28,141 nucleotides of DNA from Sphaeroforma arctica JP610 (taxonomy: Eukaryota > Opisthokonta > Ichthyosporea > Ichthyophonida): the NCBI RefSeq assembly GCF_001186125.1, contig NW_014039963.1:1768-29908 (forward strand), given 5' to 3'. Below the pieces are notes generated by a model. That model was given only the letters and a program-made list of their open reading frames with translations, made no database searches and was not told the origin of the DNA. The position numbers and the translations under genes are program-made. This document shows positions 1 to 9,168 of the stretch, piece by piece; within the stretch, counting starts at the first letter, position 1, and the number at the start of each line of letters is the position of its first letter.

Positions 1-37
1 TATATATATATATATATAGTATATATATATATATATA

Positions 38-108
<71 letters not shown>

Positions 109-109
109 A

Positions 110-166
<57 letters not shown>

Positions 167-215
167 TGTATATATATAATTATATATATATATATATTAT
201 AAGTATCGTTGAATT
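1..215. repeat. (TA)n dinucleotide microsatellite
   Basis: Almost pure alternating T and A with a few interrupting G and C bases (for example the TATGCGTGTA stretch near 163). The open frame of Ile and Tyr codons on the minus strand here is only a translation of the repeat. Such arrays commonly mark assembly edges, so its true length may be longer than shown. Confidence 0.97.
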
Positions 216-1148
216 CTTGTTGTTCTTGCATCAATTTATGAAAAGCAAAACGATGCGAGATTGCACTAAGTTGAAGATAATTTCTTGACTGCGACCTCAT
301 AAAAGATACTTGCACGTTCACGTAAATAGCAACCGTGCTGGTAACTTTTTTGCTGGTTAATTCTTGCCTCTGCATATCTTTAATCACATTCCACATTGAC
401 ATCTTCGTTCTCAAGTTCTAACGATTCCCCGCTCAAATAGTAACATAGGATTTTACAAAACCTTCACGTTCAACATACATCTGGTTTCGTACAATTACGG
501 CCATTGCGAGCCACTATAGTATTATTTGTTTTGCTCACTGGACACAATCTGGACTAATCTTGAACTCAATGCATTCCCGTCTCCGCAGTCGCCCGAATAA
601 ACTTATCGATAGTATCATGACATACACTCAATCGCAGAGTTTTGACAGACTGCAATCAACACGTACAAGTATACGTACGTGCACGCTTGAGTTTCATCTG
701 TAACGTACTCTTGTATGTGTACATGATTAATTGTGGATGCAATCAGTATGCGAAATACATATACATCAACTTTTCCATCACACGCATAGTATTAATTAGA
801 ATTCGTCACGCATCACTAAGTTTTCCCTGTATCTGGCAAGGATTCGTCATGCATATGCATGCCCTCGTATGTATACATATAGTACTGACTACCACAACAT
901 TCCCTACCATTTGCAGAACTTACAACTACCAAGGAAGCTGGCTTGAATGGGCCGAACGGTTCAATCTGCCGACTTATTAGTGTGTATATATATATAATTA
1001 GCGGCATTTCATCAAACAACGATGATATGCAATTATATGAATATTTATTAGAGTGGAAATAAAACTTTCACAAAAACATACAATTTTACAAATCCATGTC
1101 GTGGTGAAACTGCACAATATCCGAGCTCCTCTGTTCAAATAACACTTC
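216..1148. other. Intergenic spacer without recognisable gene
   Basis: About 930 bases between the TA array and the 71-bp tandem repeat. Short open frames exist on both strands (for example 642-980 plus), but they are rich in Ile, Tyr, Cys and His, have no family resemblance that I can see, and no clear splice pattern. I see no RNA gene. Confidence 0.5.
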
Positions 1149-1425
1149 CGCTCGTTGAAGTCGTTCTTAATATAATTGCATGTATTTACATATCTTACAT
1201 CTTGGATAGAACACATATACACTTGTTGAAGTCGTTCTTAATATAACTGCATGTATTTACATATCTTACATCTTGGATAGAACACATATCCGCTTGTTGA
1301 CGTCATTCTAAATATTACTGCATGTATTTACATATCGTACATTTTGGATAGTACACCTATACGCTTGTTGAAGTCGTTCTTGATATAACTGCATGTAATT
1401 ACATACCTCACATTTTGGATAATGT
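1149..1425. repeat. 71-bp tandem repeat, about 3.9 copies
   Basis: The unit begins TTGTTGAAGTCGTTCT and continues through a GCATGTATTTACATAT core to a TTGGATAG.ACAC tail. Unit starts fall near 1152, 1223, 1294 and 1365, an exact 71-base period. Copies one and two are nearly identical and copies three and four have drifted. GCATGTATTTACATAT holds an imperfect inverted repeat (ATGTA/TACAT). One unit contains the palindrome TGACGTCA at 1298-1305, where the others read TGAAGTCG. Confidence 0.93.
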
Positions 1426-1864
1426 GTAAATAATTTGTTTTCTTTTCGTGGTCAGTAGATGTGCAAGTATTTTTTTATATACCACTCAGAAGTAGTCCAC
1501 ATTGAAAGTATATATGAAGCAGAATGCTGATGCGACTAATTGGTGAGATACTATGCCTGTAGCTGTGCGACGGATGATGAATCTGGACACACGATTGCCC
1601 ACAAAATGTGCAGCAAAATTGGAATTGGTTAACGTAATAGAATCAATACGTCTCTTGAAATAAAAGGTCAATTCCTGCTATATTGGGTTCGTACGTGCCA
1701 ATTCTTCATAAAGTGATTCATATCGTCCAACGGTCTGCTGAGTTGGACATTGCAGGCCAGATCGCGGCCACCTGCATCTGATTCAACACAGTTGAGTTGA
1801 TAAATTCTTTGAGCCCAATTTCGTATATTTTCAACCGGCTTTATATGTCGTGACTGATACATAT
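1426..1864. other. 3' flank of the cyclase gene; no gene recognised
   Basis: About 440 bases between the tandem repeat and the cyclase 3' end. Two short minus-strand frames (1668-1862 and 1486-1671) have ordinary amino-acid composition but no family resemblance and are separated from each other. They could be a decayed gene fragment or chance. Nothing else is visible. Confidence 0.35.
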
Positions 1865-1870
1865 TTTATT
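1865..1870 (-). promoter_or_regulatory. Polyadenylation signal AATAAA for the cyclase gene
   Basis: The minus strand reads ACTAAATAAAATAT here, giving a canonical AATAAA 31 bases after the TGA stop of the cyclase gene. The spacing implies a very short 3' UTR. Confidence 0.6.
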
Positions 1871-1901
1871 TAGTCTGTAGTTTGTATCCCATATCATTAA
1901 A

Positions 1902-4900
1902 TCAATCCTGATGCCAATGGACACCAGATTTACCTAGTAAGTTATCATTCGCAGCGCCTTCTGCTACCGCCGAACAATTTGCACTGCCATCAGAAGCAAC
2001 TGAGTTGCGCCGGCTACTATATTCGGTGAATACCAGAGAATCCCTCTGCCTACGCATATCCTTATGTTTCATACATCGCTCGTACAACAAGTCGAACACT
2101 TTATCGTACACGTAGTCTTGATTCGCTGGCAAGTCTTCTTGGCCAACTCCATCCCCCCCCGCTCCCGCGCTACCATTTGTACGCAGGTATTTCTCACGAT
2201 ACTCATTGAGTAATCGTATGGCCAGCACAGGATCGGATTTATCATGTAGAGTAGTGAAGGCGCGCTCGAAACTCTCACACCGCACAACACTCTCTGCCGA
2301 CGCAATCTCGAGATGTGCCACGAGCTCGTACACTCGGCACCAGCGTGGATTAACGCCTGGCAGCACCATGTCATCTACCGGTCTCGTGAGGAAATAGTCT
2401 TTAACCCGGTTCTGAGTGACATCGGATATCAAAATCGCCGTACCGTACCTTTTGTTGTTTTCTTCTAGCTTGGAGGCAAAGTCAACATTAGTACCAAGCG
2501 CCGTGTAGTTTAGACGTCTGTTGGATCCGATGTTGCCTACCACACTCTGTCCCGTATGTATTCCTATGCGCTGATAGAAAGGAGGCAGGCCAGCAACGGT
2601 CCACTTCGAGCGCAACAGAGCGAGTTTGGCCTGGCATAGAAGGGCAGCTTCACAGGCCAAACGTGCATGATCAACGACAATCTCAGGAGCATTCCAGATA
2701 GCAACTATACTGTCACCTATGTACTTGTCGACCACGCCCTTACAGTCGTGTACGATGTGTGACATGTCCATAAGATAATCCCCCAGAAGAATATCTAACT
2801 GGTCCACAGAAAGGCCCTCGCATATGCTGGTAAAATCTACCACATCCGTACAAAAACTTGTGATAATTCGATTCTGCCCCCCACGCTTTGCCTCCAATCC
2901 CGATTTCACCAAAAGTCGAACCACATCTGGCGGCACGTACTTCGAAAAAGATCTCAAGGATCTTCGCATCAGGGACATGACAGCGTAGATATTCGCTATT
3001 TCCTTTAGAGGCGAGTTGATTCCCGCCGAATCAATGGGGGTGGAGAAGTCGAGGTGTGAGAAATTCGTCAAGTTGCGCGTGCACTCGACTAGGGGCTTGG
3101 TCGCAATCTGGGCCACAATAGACGACACAACCAGAGAGCCAATGATGATGATTACGCCTAGAGAGACCGTGATGGTCAACACACGGGAGTAAAATGCGCC
3201 GTAATCCTCAAAGGGGATGACGACCGCAATGATGACAGCCAAATCCGACCCCGAATGAGTTCCGATACTCAGAATGTCCTTATTCGGCATGACGTAAATG
3301 TTCGATACATTAGAGGGGGGTACCGAAGTCGCATTGACGAAGGCTGCAATGGGTGGTTGACATGCAAACAGCTGAGCTGTATTGGGGTCCAGACAGTCAG
3401 AATCAGCCGGAAGTGCATTCGGACAATTTTGGGTGCTCGGCTCCAGGTCAACATGCGTCAAATAGCAAACACTCTCCTCCTCGCATAAGTCAATCAGAAA
3501 GCTTCCTACATTACTGATACGCTCGTTGTCATGGTCAACTACTCTATAACGTTCAAGTGTCGAATCGAGTCCGTTGCTGCAGTTGACTTCGCTAAAAAGC
3601 AGCGTTTCTGGATCCTCCATAGTAACAGCCACCATCTCTCCATTGCTTGGACTTATAATCATGGCGTAGCCATTCGAGCGCTCATTTTGGCGCAAAAAAC
3701 CGGACCTCAGCTTGGACGACAGATATTCCAGAGTCATATCAGCGCCCACAACATACTTCACAGGAAGATCGAGTTCGAATGGAACACGAATCGCCACAGT
3801 CACGCCTAGTGCCGCATTGGCAGTAAAGCTGTACACACTCGACCAAAACGTGCCGAATTTCTCAGCTGCACCTAGAAACCAGGGTCTTGATGTAACAATG
3901 AAGCCGTCTACAACCCGTACTATGTTGGAGGTATTATATACGCTGCACTGTGGAGTTTCCAAGTCTATGCACGTCTCGTTCGGCCCGAATCGTATCAATG
4001 GATTGACCAGGCTGTCGTTCCGTACCCCTGACGCGATAGTGTCGTCGGAGATCAGAGAATTCTGAATGGCAACGCTTAGAACGTCGACAGAGGCATTGAC
4101 AGCCGACGCTTGGGTATAAGTAGCGTAAAAGTATTCTTCGATACTACCAACAAATAAATTGTTAGTATGTACGGAATTGAGAAATCGGGTTTCATTCCAC
4201 GAACGCCGCAAGGTATACGTGATTACATCCGCAGAACTCTGCGGGTCGATGTTGTCGTTATAAAAAGTCGACGCCGTGGTCCTAGTTAACAGCTCTGGTA
4301 GATACAGCTCTCCCTGAACATCGTTGGCTAATCTCAACCATATCCGACTGGCAACAACTTTGTAACTATTCTCCAAACCGTCCATAGTAACGTTATACAT
4401 GACAGCCGCCGTCACAACCACAATACACAACACAGAGCACAAGGACAGCAGCACCAGAAACATCCGCAAGGACATTAATTTGTGGAAATAGGACCGATTG
4501 CCCTCTTGCTCCGCACTCTTCCTGCGTTGTTGCAGCGCTGTGTTGTCGTTGATGTGCATCATCTGCGTCAGCTGATGGGTCTTCGCTAAACGCCTGGACT
4601 TGAGGATGCGTTCCAGCACCTCTACATACACGGTTGACACCGGGGCGAGCTCGATCCACATCTCCCTGGGCGTGATATTCCTCAGTGGTATAGATACCCC
4701 ACCCACAACAGAATCTCCCTGCAGCAGCACCACCACCAGAGTAGTGGTGCTCACCAGCATGCGATCCAGCTCGTCTACCACACCTAGGTCGTTCACAATA
4801 TGGACCGAGTTCTCCGTGCTGGACGTGGGCATGATTTGGCGAGGGACAGGCGCTTTCCCGCCCGAACGAGCACCCGATAACAATGGCGATGAGTTGGATC

Positions 4901-7316
4901 TCTCCCCGCTCTGTGAGAGCGACAACGAGTGAGAGTGGTTTGTATGATCGCTGCCGCTAGTGTCTTTACTCTGCACGCGCTTCAGGCCACCCCGGACACG
5001 TGAACCACGAGTGTATTTGTGTGTGTCCACGTACAGCTGCTCATCCCAGGCCGGATTATACACTCGCGCGCCGCGGTCAACAGATTTGGCGCGCAGTGCG
5101 TGCTTAATACCCCATTGCGAATGTACACGAGCGGATCCTTCCCCCACAACCTCTTCTGACTGCCCTCTCGTATCATCCACGCTCGCTACGCTGATTGGAA
5201 TACGCGCCGTACTGTGTCTTCTTACCGGTGGTACGTGATCGTACGATGAACCCGGGCGCCGGCCGTCAATTGATCCGACAGATGACGTGGCTTTTAAGGT
5301 ATTGGAGGGTTTAACGCCCATCATGCGCTTGAAACTGCCTACATCTTCTCCGGTGGCAATAGCCTCCACGAAGGCTGCTACACTTGCATAGTCCCCGATC
5401 ACATCACTGCATTCGCTAGTCTGTTTGCTTCCAAATGGGCTAGCCAGAGGTAACATCCCCCAACTTGGCGTGGCATTGCCCACAGTTTCGAGGTAATCCA
5501 GAGGTTTTTGGGCGTCTACAACCGTCGTAGATGTATTCGCATTTCCAGCAGTTGTAGAGCCATCAGAATGATCCAGAAAAACATAGACCGAGAATGCACT
5601 CCTACCCAGCCCTCTGATTTCCGTATCTATCGGTGTGTTCTGGGTTGAGTTGCACGGCAACTGCGCGTCGTTCGCCAAGCGTGTGCCAGAATTAGCTGTC
5701 TGTGTTTGCGTGTAAGCTTCAGGGGAGCTAGATCTTCGCATTTTAGTATTGCTTGTCCATCTCTTGGCAAGCAAGCGACTGTCCAGTCGCGTATGCTCCC
5801 CTTCAAAGTTATGTTTCCCAACGGATATACCGGCCTTATTTAATGGTGTGGAATTGTCCGGTATATCAAAAGGAAAGCAACCGGAAGTGATGCCTATATG
5901 TCTATGTAGTCTGGCCTGCGCTGCAGGTGAATGGGAGTGTATACGAGTAGCTTGTAATCCAAGCGTCCGCGCCGTGTCGCGTGCATGACGATCATCGGCC
6001 TTCGAGTGCTTTGCTAAGCCATTCGCTCCGCGTGCAACCACGGGGGTCAAAATGCAACCGGTAGACTCGGCTTTCTGTAGTTGTTGTATCCGTCCACCAT
6101 CAGAGCGGTCTGAACGAGCCTGACTATACGAAGGTGTGTGTATCGAGTTTGTGTCTGCGTCCATTGAATACACTATATCGGCACTTGTCGCTTGACGTAT
6201 TGCGTGACCACGTAGTCTTTCTGTGTCTTCATGAGCACTACATACACTGCCATAGACTGATCCACAACAATTTCCCGAATGGCATCCCTTACAGCACTTC
6301 TCAGTGCAATGAGAGCCTTCTGTTACACCACTGTCTGTATCTGCACCGACATCCACATTATTATACAGCGATAACCTGCGCGTGAATGGAAGAGATTGTC
6401 TAGCGTGCTGCGCTGTGCTCTGCGAACTACTCTGCGAATGGGTTCGAGCTCGGTTTAATTCGTCAGGTGCTAAAGTTTCTTCAGAGAAAGCATCGTTGTG
6501 ATTAATATCAGTTGTTGTCTCGCCTGCTTTCGCACTCACGCCAATTGAAAGGACATCGAGGTCCTCTTTTGACGACCCCTCGTCGATGTTAATCAAGCTC
6601 GGCAGTTCGGTAGTACTACCGTACCTAGTTTGTCGTCTGTGGCCGCCACCCGAATTTCTTCTCACTGCACTTTGCTGAATAGGTATGTCCACATCCTGCG
6701 CTATGATAGCACTAGGAGGGGCCGTGATTCCGGAAGTGAGTGGTTGAGCGATTCCACCCGCGACTGTATAAATGCACCCTTCATCAGGGACTACAGCTGA
6801 TCGTCGTAACCAATTTGATGTTTCAGACAAATCAGTCGGTGTGTTAGCTGGTAACATACATTTGCTGTTAGACTCTTCAGCCTCAACTGGCGATCGAGGC
6901 GAGGGTACCTTTATGGAGTGGAGGTCGCTTAACCTGGACACATCCTTGTCTGTAGCTTTCGCTAGAGGTGTTTTATACAAAGCACACGAATTTGCGCGCC
7001 TGATAGCATCCACCCCACCTTCATTTCGGGTCGATGTGTCATTAGTTTCTTGTTCAGAAGGTTTCTGTTCCCCATCAACGGTGTACGTGTGTTGAGGAAC
7101 CACTTCTGCTAACACTGCTTCGAGCACTTTGATGCCCTGGTTGGAGTGACCGGTCGCACCGAATTCCAACTTAATATAACCACCGAGGAGCTCTCTGACT
7201 TGTATTTCAGGCTGAGAAGCGCTACCATTCGATCCACTGACACCCCCAGAAGACAATGACAAGCTTGTGACCTTCTTTGAGAGCCAGCGAACTCCATCTC
7301 TTTTCTTGTGTGGCAT
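1902..7316 (-). CDS. Receptor-type class III adenylate/guanylate cyclase (C2-like, Cache-like, HAMP-like, cyclase)
   Basis: A single 1804-residue frame with no intron; an in-frame TAA lies 12 codons before the chosen ATG. Residues 1-945 are a Ser/Thr-rich, probably cytosolic region. It holds a Cys cluster (about 335-357) and C2-like pieces: a strand near 573, an NPAWDE motif around W757, and a strand pair with GDSVVGGVSIPL near 857-877. A membrane helix at about 950-975 and another at about 1377-1402 bracket a roughly 400-residue extracellular region with Cys and N-glycosylation sequons, placed as a Cache-type sensor. A HAMP-like linker (about 1403-1450) leads to SKYVPPDVV and the catalytic domain (about 1480-1660). 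Metal-binding Asp are D1491 (TDVVDFT) and D1535 (KYIGDS). K1531 and T1609 are the base-contact pair known from CyaC and soluble AC, which favours ATP. The usual Asn and Arg are D1612 and K1616. The C-terminal 140 residues are uncharacterised. Expected role: converting an extracellular ligand signal to cAMP at the plasma membrane; activity is uncertain. Confidence 0.95.
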   Translation of the reverse strand: MPHKKRDGVRWLSKKVTSLSLSSGGVSGSNGSASQPEIQVRELLGGYIKLEFGATGHSNQGIKVLEAVLAEVVPQHTYTVDGEQKPSEQETNDTSTRNEGGVDAIRRANSCALYKTPLAKATDKDVSRLSDLHSIKVPSPRSPVEAEESNSKCMLPANTPTDLSETSNWLRRSAVVPDEGCIYTVAGGIAQPLTSGITAPPSAIIAQDVDIPIQQSAVRRNSGGGHRRQTRYGSTTELPSLINIDEGSSKEDLDVLSIGVSAKAGETTTDINHNDAFSEETLAPDELNRARTHSQSSSQSTAQHARQSLPFTRRLSLYNNVDVGADTDSGVTEGSHCTEKCCKGCHSGNCCGSVYGSVCSAHEDTERLRGHAIRQATSADIVYSMDADTNSIHTPSYSQARSDRSDGGRIQQLQKAESTGCILTPVVARGANGLAKHSKADDRHARDTARTLGLQATRIHSHSPAAQARLHRHIGITSGCFPFDIPDNSTPLNKAGISVGKHNFEGEHTRLDSRLLAKRWTSNTKMRRSSSPEAYTQTQTANSGTRLANDAQLPCNSTQNTPIDTEIRGLGRSAFSVYVFLDHSDGSTTAGNANTSTTVVDAQKPLDYLETVGNATPSWGMLPLASPFGSKQTSECSDVIGDYASVAAFVEAIATGEDVGSFKRMMGVKPSNTLKATSSVGSIDGRRPGSSYDHVPPVRRHSTARIPISVASVDDTRGQSEEVVGEGSARVHSQWGIKHALRAKSVDRGARVYNPAWDEQLYVDTHKYTRGSRVRGGLKRVQSKDTSGSDHTNHSHSLSLSQSGERSNSSPLLSGARSGGKAPVPRQIMPTSSTENSVHIVNDLGVVDELDRMLVSTTTLVVVLLQGDSVVGGVSIPLRNITPREMWIELAPVSTVYVEVLERILKSRRLAKTHQLTQMMHINDNTALQQRRKSAEQEGNRSYFHKLMSLRMFLVLLSLCSVLCIVVVTAAVMYNVTMDGLENSYKVVASRIWLRLANDVQGELYLPELLTRTTASTFYNDNIDPQSSADVITYTLRRSWNETRFLNSVHTNNLFVGSIEEYFYATYTQASAVNASVDVLSVAIQNSLISDDTIASGVRNDSLVNPLIRFGPNETCIDLETPQCSVYNTSNIVRVVDGFIVTSRPWFLGAAEKFGTFWSSVYSFTANAALGVTVAIRVPFELDLPVKYVVGADMTLEYLSSKLRSGFLRQNERSNGYAMIISPSNGEMVAVTMEDPETLLFSEVNCSNGLDSTLERYRVVDHDNERISNVGSFLIDLCEEESVCYLTHVDLEPSTQNCPNALPADSDCLDPNTAQLFACQPPIAAFVNATSVPPSNVSNIYVMPNKDILSIGTHSGSDLAVIIAVVIPFEDYGAFYSRVLTITVSLGVIIIIGSLVVSSIVAQIATKPLVECTRNLTNFSHLDFSTPIDSAGINSPLKEIANIYAVMSLMRRSLRSFSKYVPPDVVRLLVKSGLEAKRGGQNRIITSFCTDVVDFTSICEGLSVDQLDILLGDYLMDMSHIVHDCKGVVDKYIGDSIVAIWNAPEIVVDHARLACEAALLCQAKLALLRSKWTVAGLPPFYQRIGIHTGQSVVGNIGSNRRLNYTALGTNVDFASKLEENNKRYGTAILISDVTQNRVKDYFLTRPVDDMVLPGVNPRWCRVYELVAHLEIASAESVVRCESFERAFTTLHDKSDPVLAIRLLNEYREKYLRTNGSAGAGGDGVGQEDLPANQDYVYDKVFDLLYERCMKHKDMRRQRDSLVFTEYSSRRNSVASDGSANCSAVAEGAANDNLLGKSGVHWHQD

Positions 7317-7408
7317 TATAATATAGGCGTGTGTGCAGCTTATACGAACGCATTATTCTATTCTCTATCAGACAGCCAGTATCTTTTATCGCGGGCTCTC
7401 CATAAGCC

Positions 7409-7417
7409 ATTTATATG
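7409..7417 (-). promoter_or_regulatory. Candidate TATA box of the cyclase gene
   Basis: The minus strand reads GCATATAAATGG about 95 bases upstream of the cyclase ATG. Position and sequence fit a TATA element, but the surroundings are AT-rich and a chance match is quite possible. Confidence 0.3.
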
Positions 7418-7626
7418 CTACATCACACTATTTAGCTGCCGTTCCTGACCGCAGCGTCATGGCATGACTGCAGATATAGCTATTGTATATGGACGTATGT
7501 ATGTAATACAGTGTAGTGCATTTGTATGTACTTTCAAAATAATAATAAAATACCTGTGTTCCTGAACTTACTGGTGGCTGCTTCCACCCCTCTATAACTT
7601 CCAAGATGCATGACGAATCACTTTTC

Positions 7627-7680
7627 TTTGGTTTGGGTTTTTTTTACAAACCAAAAACCAAAACCAAAAAAATAAAATCG
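7627..7680. repeat. T/A-tract hairpin (TTTGGTTTG ... CAAACCAAA)
   Basis: TTTGGTTTG at 7627-7635 is perfectly complementary to CAAACCAAA at 7647-7655 with an 11-base loop. The A-rich arm then continues with further ACCAAAA units to 7680. A similar but larger T/A foldback lies at 22988-23077, on the other side of the retroelement nest. Confidence 0.8.
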
Positions 7681-7853
7681 ATCTGGCGTGTTTCAAATTT
7701 AGTAGGCGATCAGATGGATCTGGTCAGCAATCAATACGAGTCCACATAAAAACTAAAAATATAAAATTTCTGGGCGGGACTATTAAAAAGTGTAATAACA
7801 CATTAAAAAACATATTCATAAAATTGCAATAACGTTCAACGTTTATAGGCTTA

Positions 7854-7898
7854 CCGCTAACGGTATGCGACGTCATTGTGGTGGACAGACAAATTATG
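7854..7898. repeat. Dispersed repeat, copy 1 (TAACGGTATG.GACGTCATTGTG)
   Basis: Shares CCG(C/T)TAACGGTAT, GACGTCATTGTG, GGACAG and GACAAATTAT with 8181-8239. Here the palindrome is imperfect (CGACGTCA). Direct orientation, about 330 bases apart. Confidence 0.75.
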
Positions 7899-8180
7899 TG
7901 AATAAGGCTTAATCTGAAAAGTCAGCTCCTAAAATAACGTTGCTATCGAAATTTTATCCCGCTCGCTTTTTTCGGGACGATGTGAGGACAAGGGAGATCA
8001 AATCCGTCGAGAAATCCAGATTTGAGCCAATATTTCCATATAGTATGTATATAGTGAAGTAAAAAGGGTACTGGATTTACACTGTACAGTCGGAAGACCG
8101 CAGTTCTTGGTTGTGTGCACCACGGGGTGATATCACGTTAAAAACTTATTTTAATAAAATAGAATTCCAATTCCAGTTTC

Positions 8181-8239
8181 CCGTTAACGGTATTTGACGT
8201 CATTGTGATGTGATGGACAGTGATGGTCAGACAAATTAT
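8181..8239. repeat. Dispersed repeat, copy 2, with TGACGTCA palindrome
   Basis: Second copy of the 7854-7898 repeat, slightly longer because the GTGATG/GGACAG part is doubled. It contains a perfect TGACGTCA at 8195-8202 and GTTAAC just before it. A third partial match, ACGTTAACGGTCTGCC, lies at 8518-8533. Confidence 0.75.
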
Positions 8240-8340
8240 TCCCAAACAATGAGTCTTACAACGCCTTCTGCTAAACTTCTAACGCAAAAACGACCCATAT
8301 TTTTTGATTCATCAAATAAAATAATGAAGGGACTTTTTGT

Positions 8341-8376
8341 TTTTGCTTTTTGTTTTATAAAAAACAAACAGCAAAA
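8341..8376. repeat. T/A-tract hairpin (TTTTGCTTTTTGTTTTAT foldback)
   Basis: The T-rich arm at 8341-8358 is followed directly by A-rich sequence ending CAGCAAAA at 8376, which is nearly its reverse complement. The structure resembles those at 7627 and 22988 but uses a G/C pair at a different place. Confidence 0.75.
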
Positions 8377-9168
8377 TATACATATAAATAGGTACAAATG
8401 TACAGTATTTGTTCCAGGACATAAAAACGTTAAATCGCTTTTAATAATCCAAAAAATAGACCTTTATGTAGAGCATTTGGGATTTTTTTAAATAAAGTGA
8501 ATTTAAAAAACTTATCGACGTTAACGGTCTGCCTCCTGGGCCAACCCCAATCTGTTAAAGGAGTCCATTTTAACGTTGAGCGTGAACGCTGATTTCGACA
8601 ATATATAAATATACTTTTGTCGTTTTAAAAAAAAGAGAAAAAGATACGGGTTTGTAGACAAAACATTTTTATTATTATAAAACATTATCCAAAAATAAAG
8701 GTATTTTTAAAAAACATAAAAAGGCTAGAGATTATTTATTTTTAAAAAACAAAAATACTAAATTTCAACCATCGGGCATATTTAGGCCATATATAATAAA
8801 TGATAAGGATTTTTAAAACGTATATATTCAAAACAAAATTTATCCGTTGCCGTACATTTTTTTCTGTGTTAGAAAACAAAATATTACATATTTATCATAG
8901 AGTTTACAGAGTCTATAAAGTTCTATAAATATATTTGTCGTCATTTTTACTGTCATTCCTATTATTAAAAAAATTGTAGAGCAGAGTGACCTAAAACCTC
9001 ACTGTCCACACATCATCAGTCCAATTTAAATCGGGGTAAAAATATTGATCTGAATTTTGACCTGAGACCATTTCGAGATGAAATTTTTATGTACCTGCTA
9101 GTTAAAAAAAGGGGGGGTTTTACCGATCTAAGCATTTCCTGCTATTTATAGGTATTTAAAAAATAAAT

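Larger units (their letters stand above)
7418..9168. other. AT-rich spacer with foldback T/A tracts
   Basis: About 1.75 kb of strongly AT-rich sequence between the cyclase promoter side and the outer retroelement. It contains poly-T/poly-A hairpins and a dispersed repeat, listed separately. The only longer frame (8210-8491 plus) runs straight through one hairpin and the repeat and looks fortuitous. No conserved gene, tRNA or rRNA is visible. Confidence 0.6.

Noticed and set aside
97-414. 105-codon minus frame through the (TA)n array
   Set aside because: Most of it is Ile-Tyr repeat translated from the dinucleotide array; the rest has no recognisable domain.
1486-1862. Two short minus frames as a host gene 3' of the cyclase
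   Set aside because: Different frames, no domain, no convincing splice signals; kept only as a remark in the spacer entry.
3255-5988. Several plus-strand frames of 77 to 117 codons opposite the cyclase gene
   Set aside because: They are antisense shadows of a well-supported 1804-codon gene with clear domains.
8210-8491. 93-codon plus frame in the AT-rich spacer
   Set aside because: It runs through a repeat copy and a T/A hairpin; composition follows the DNA, and no family resemblance is seen.
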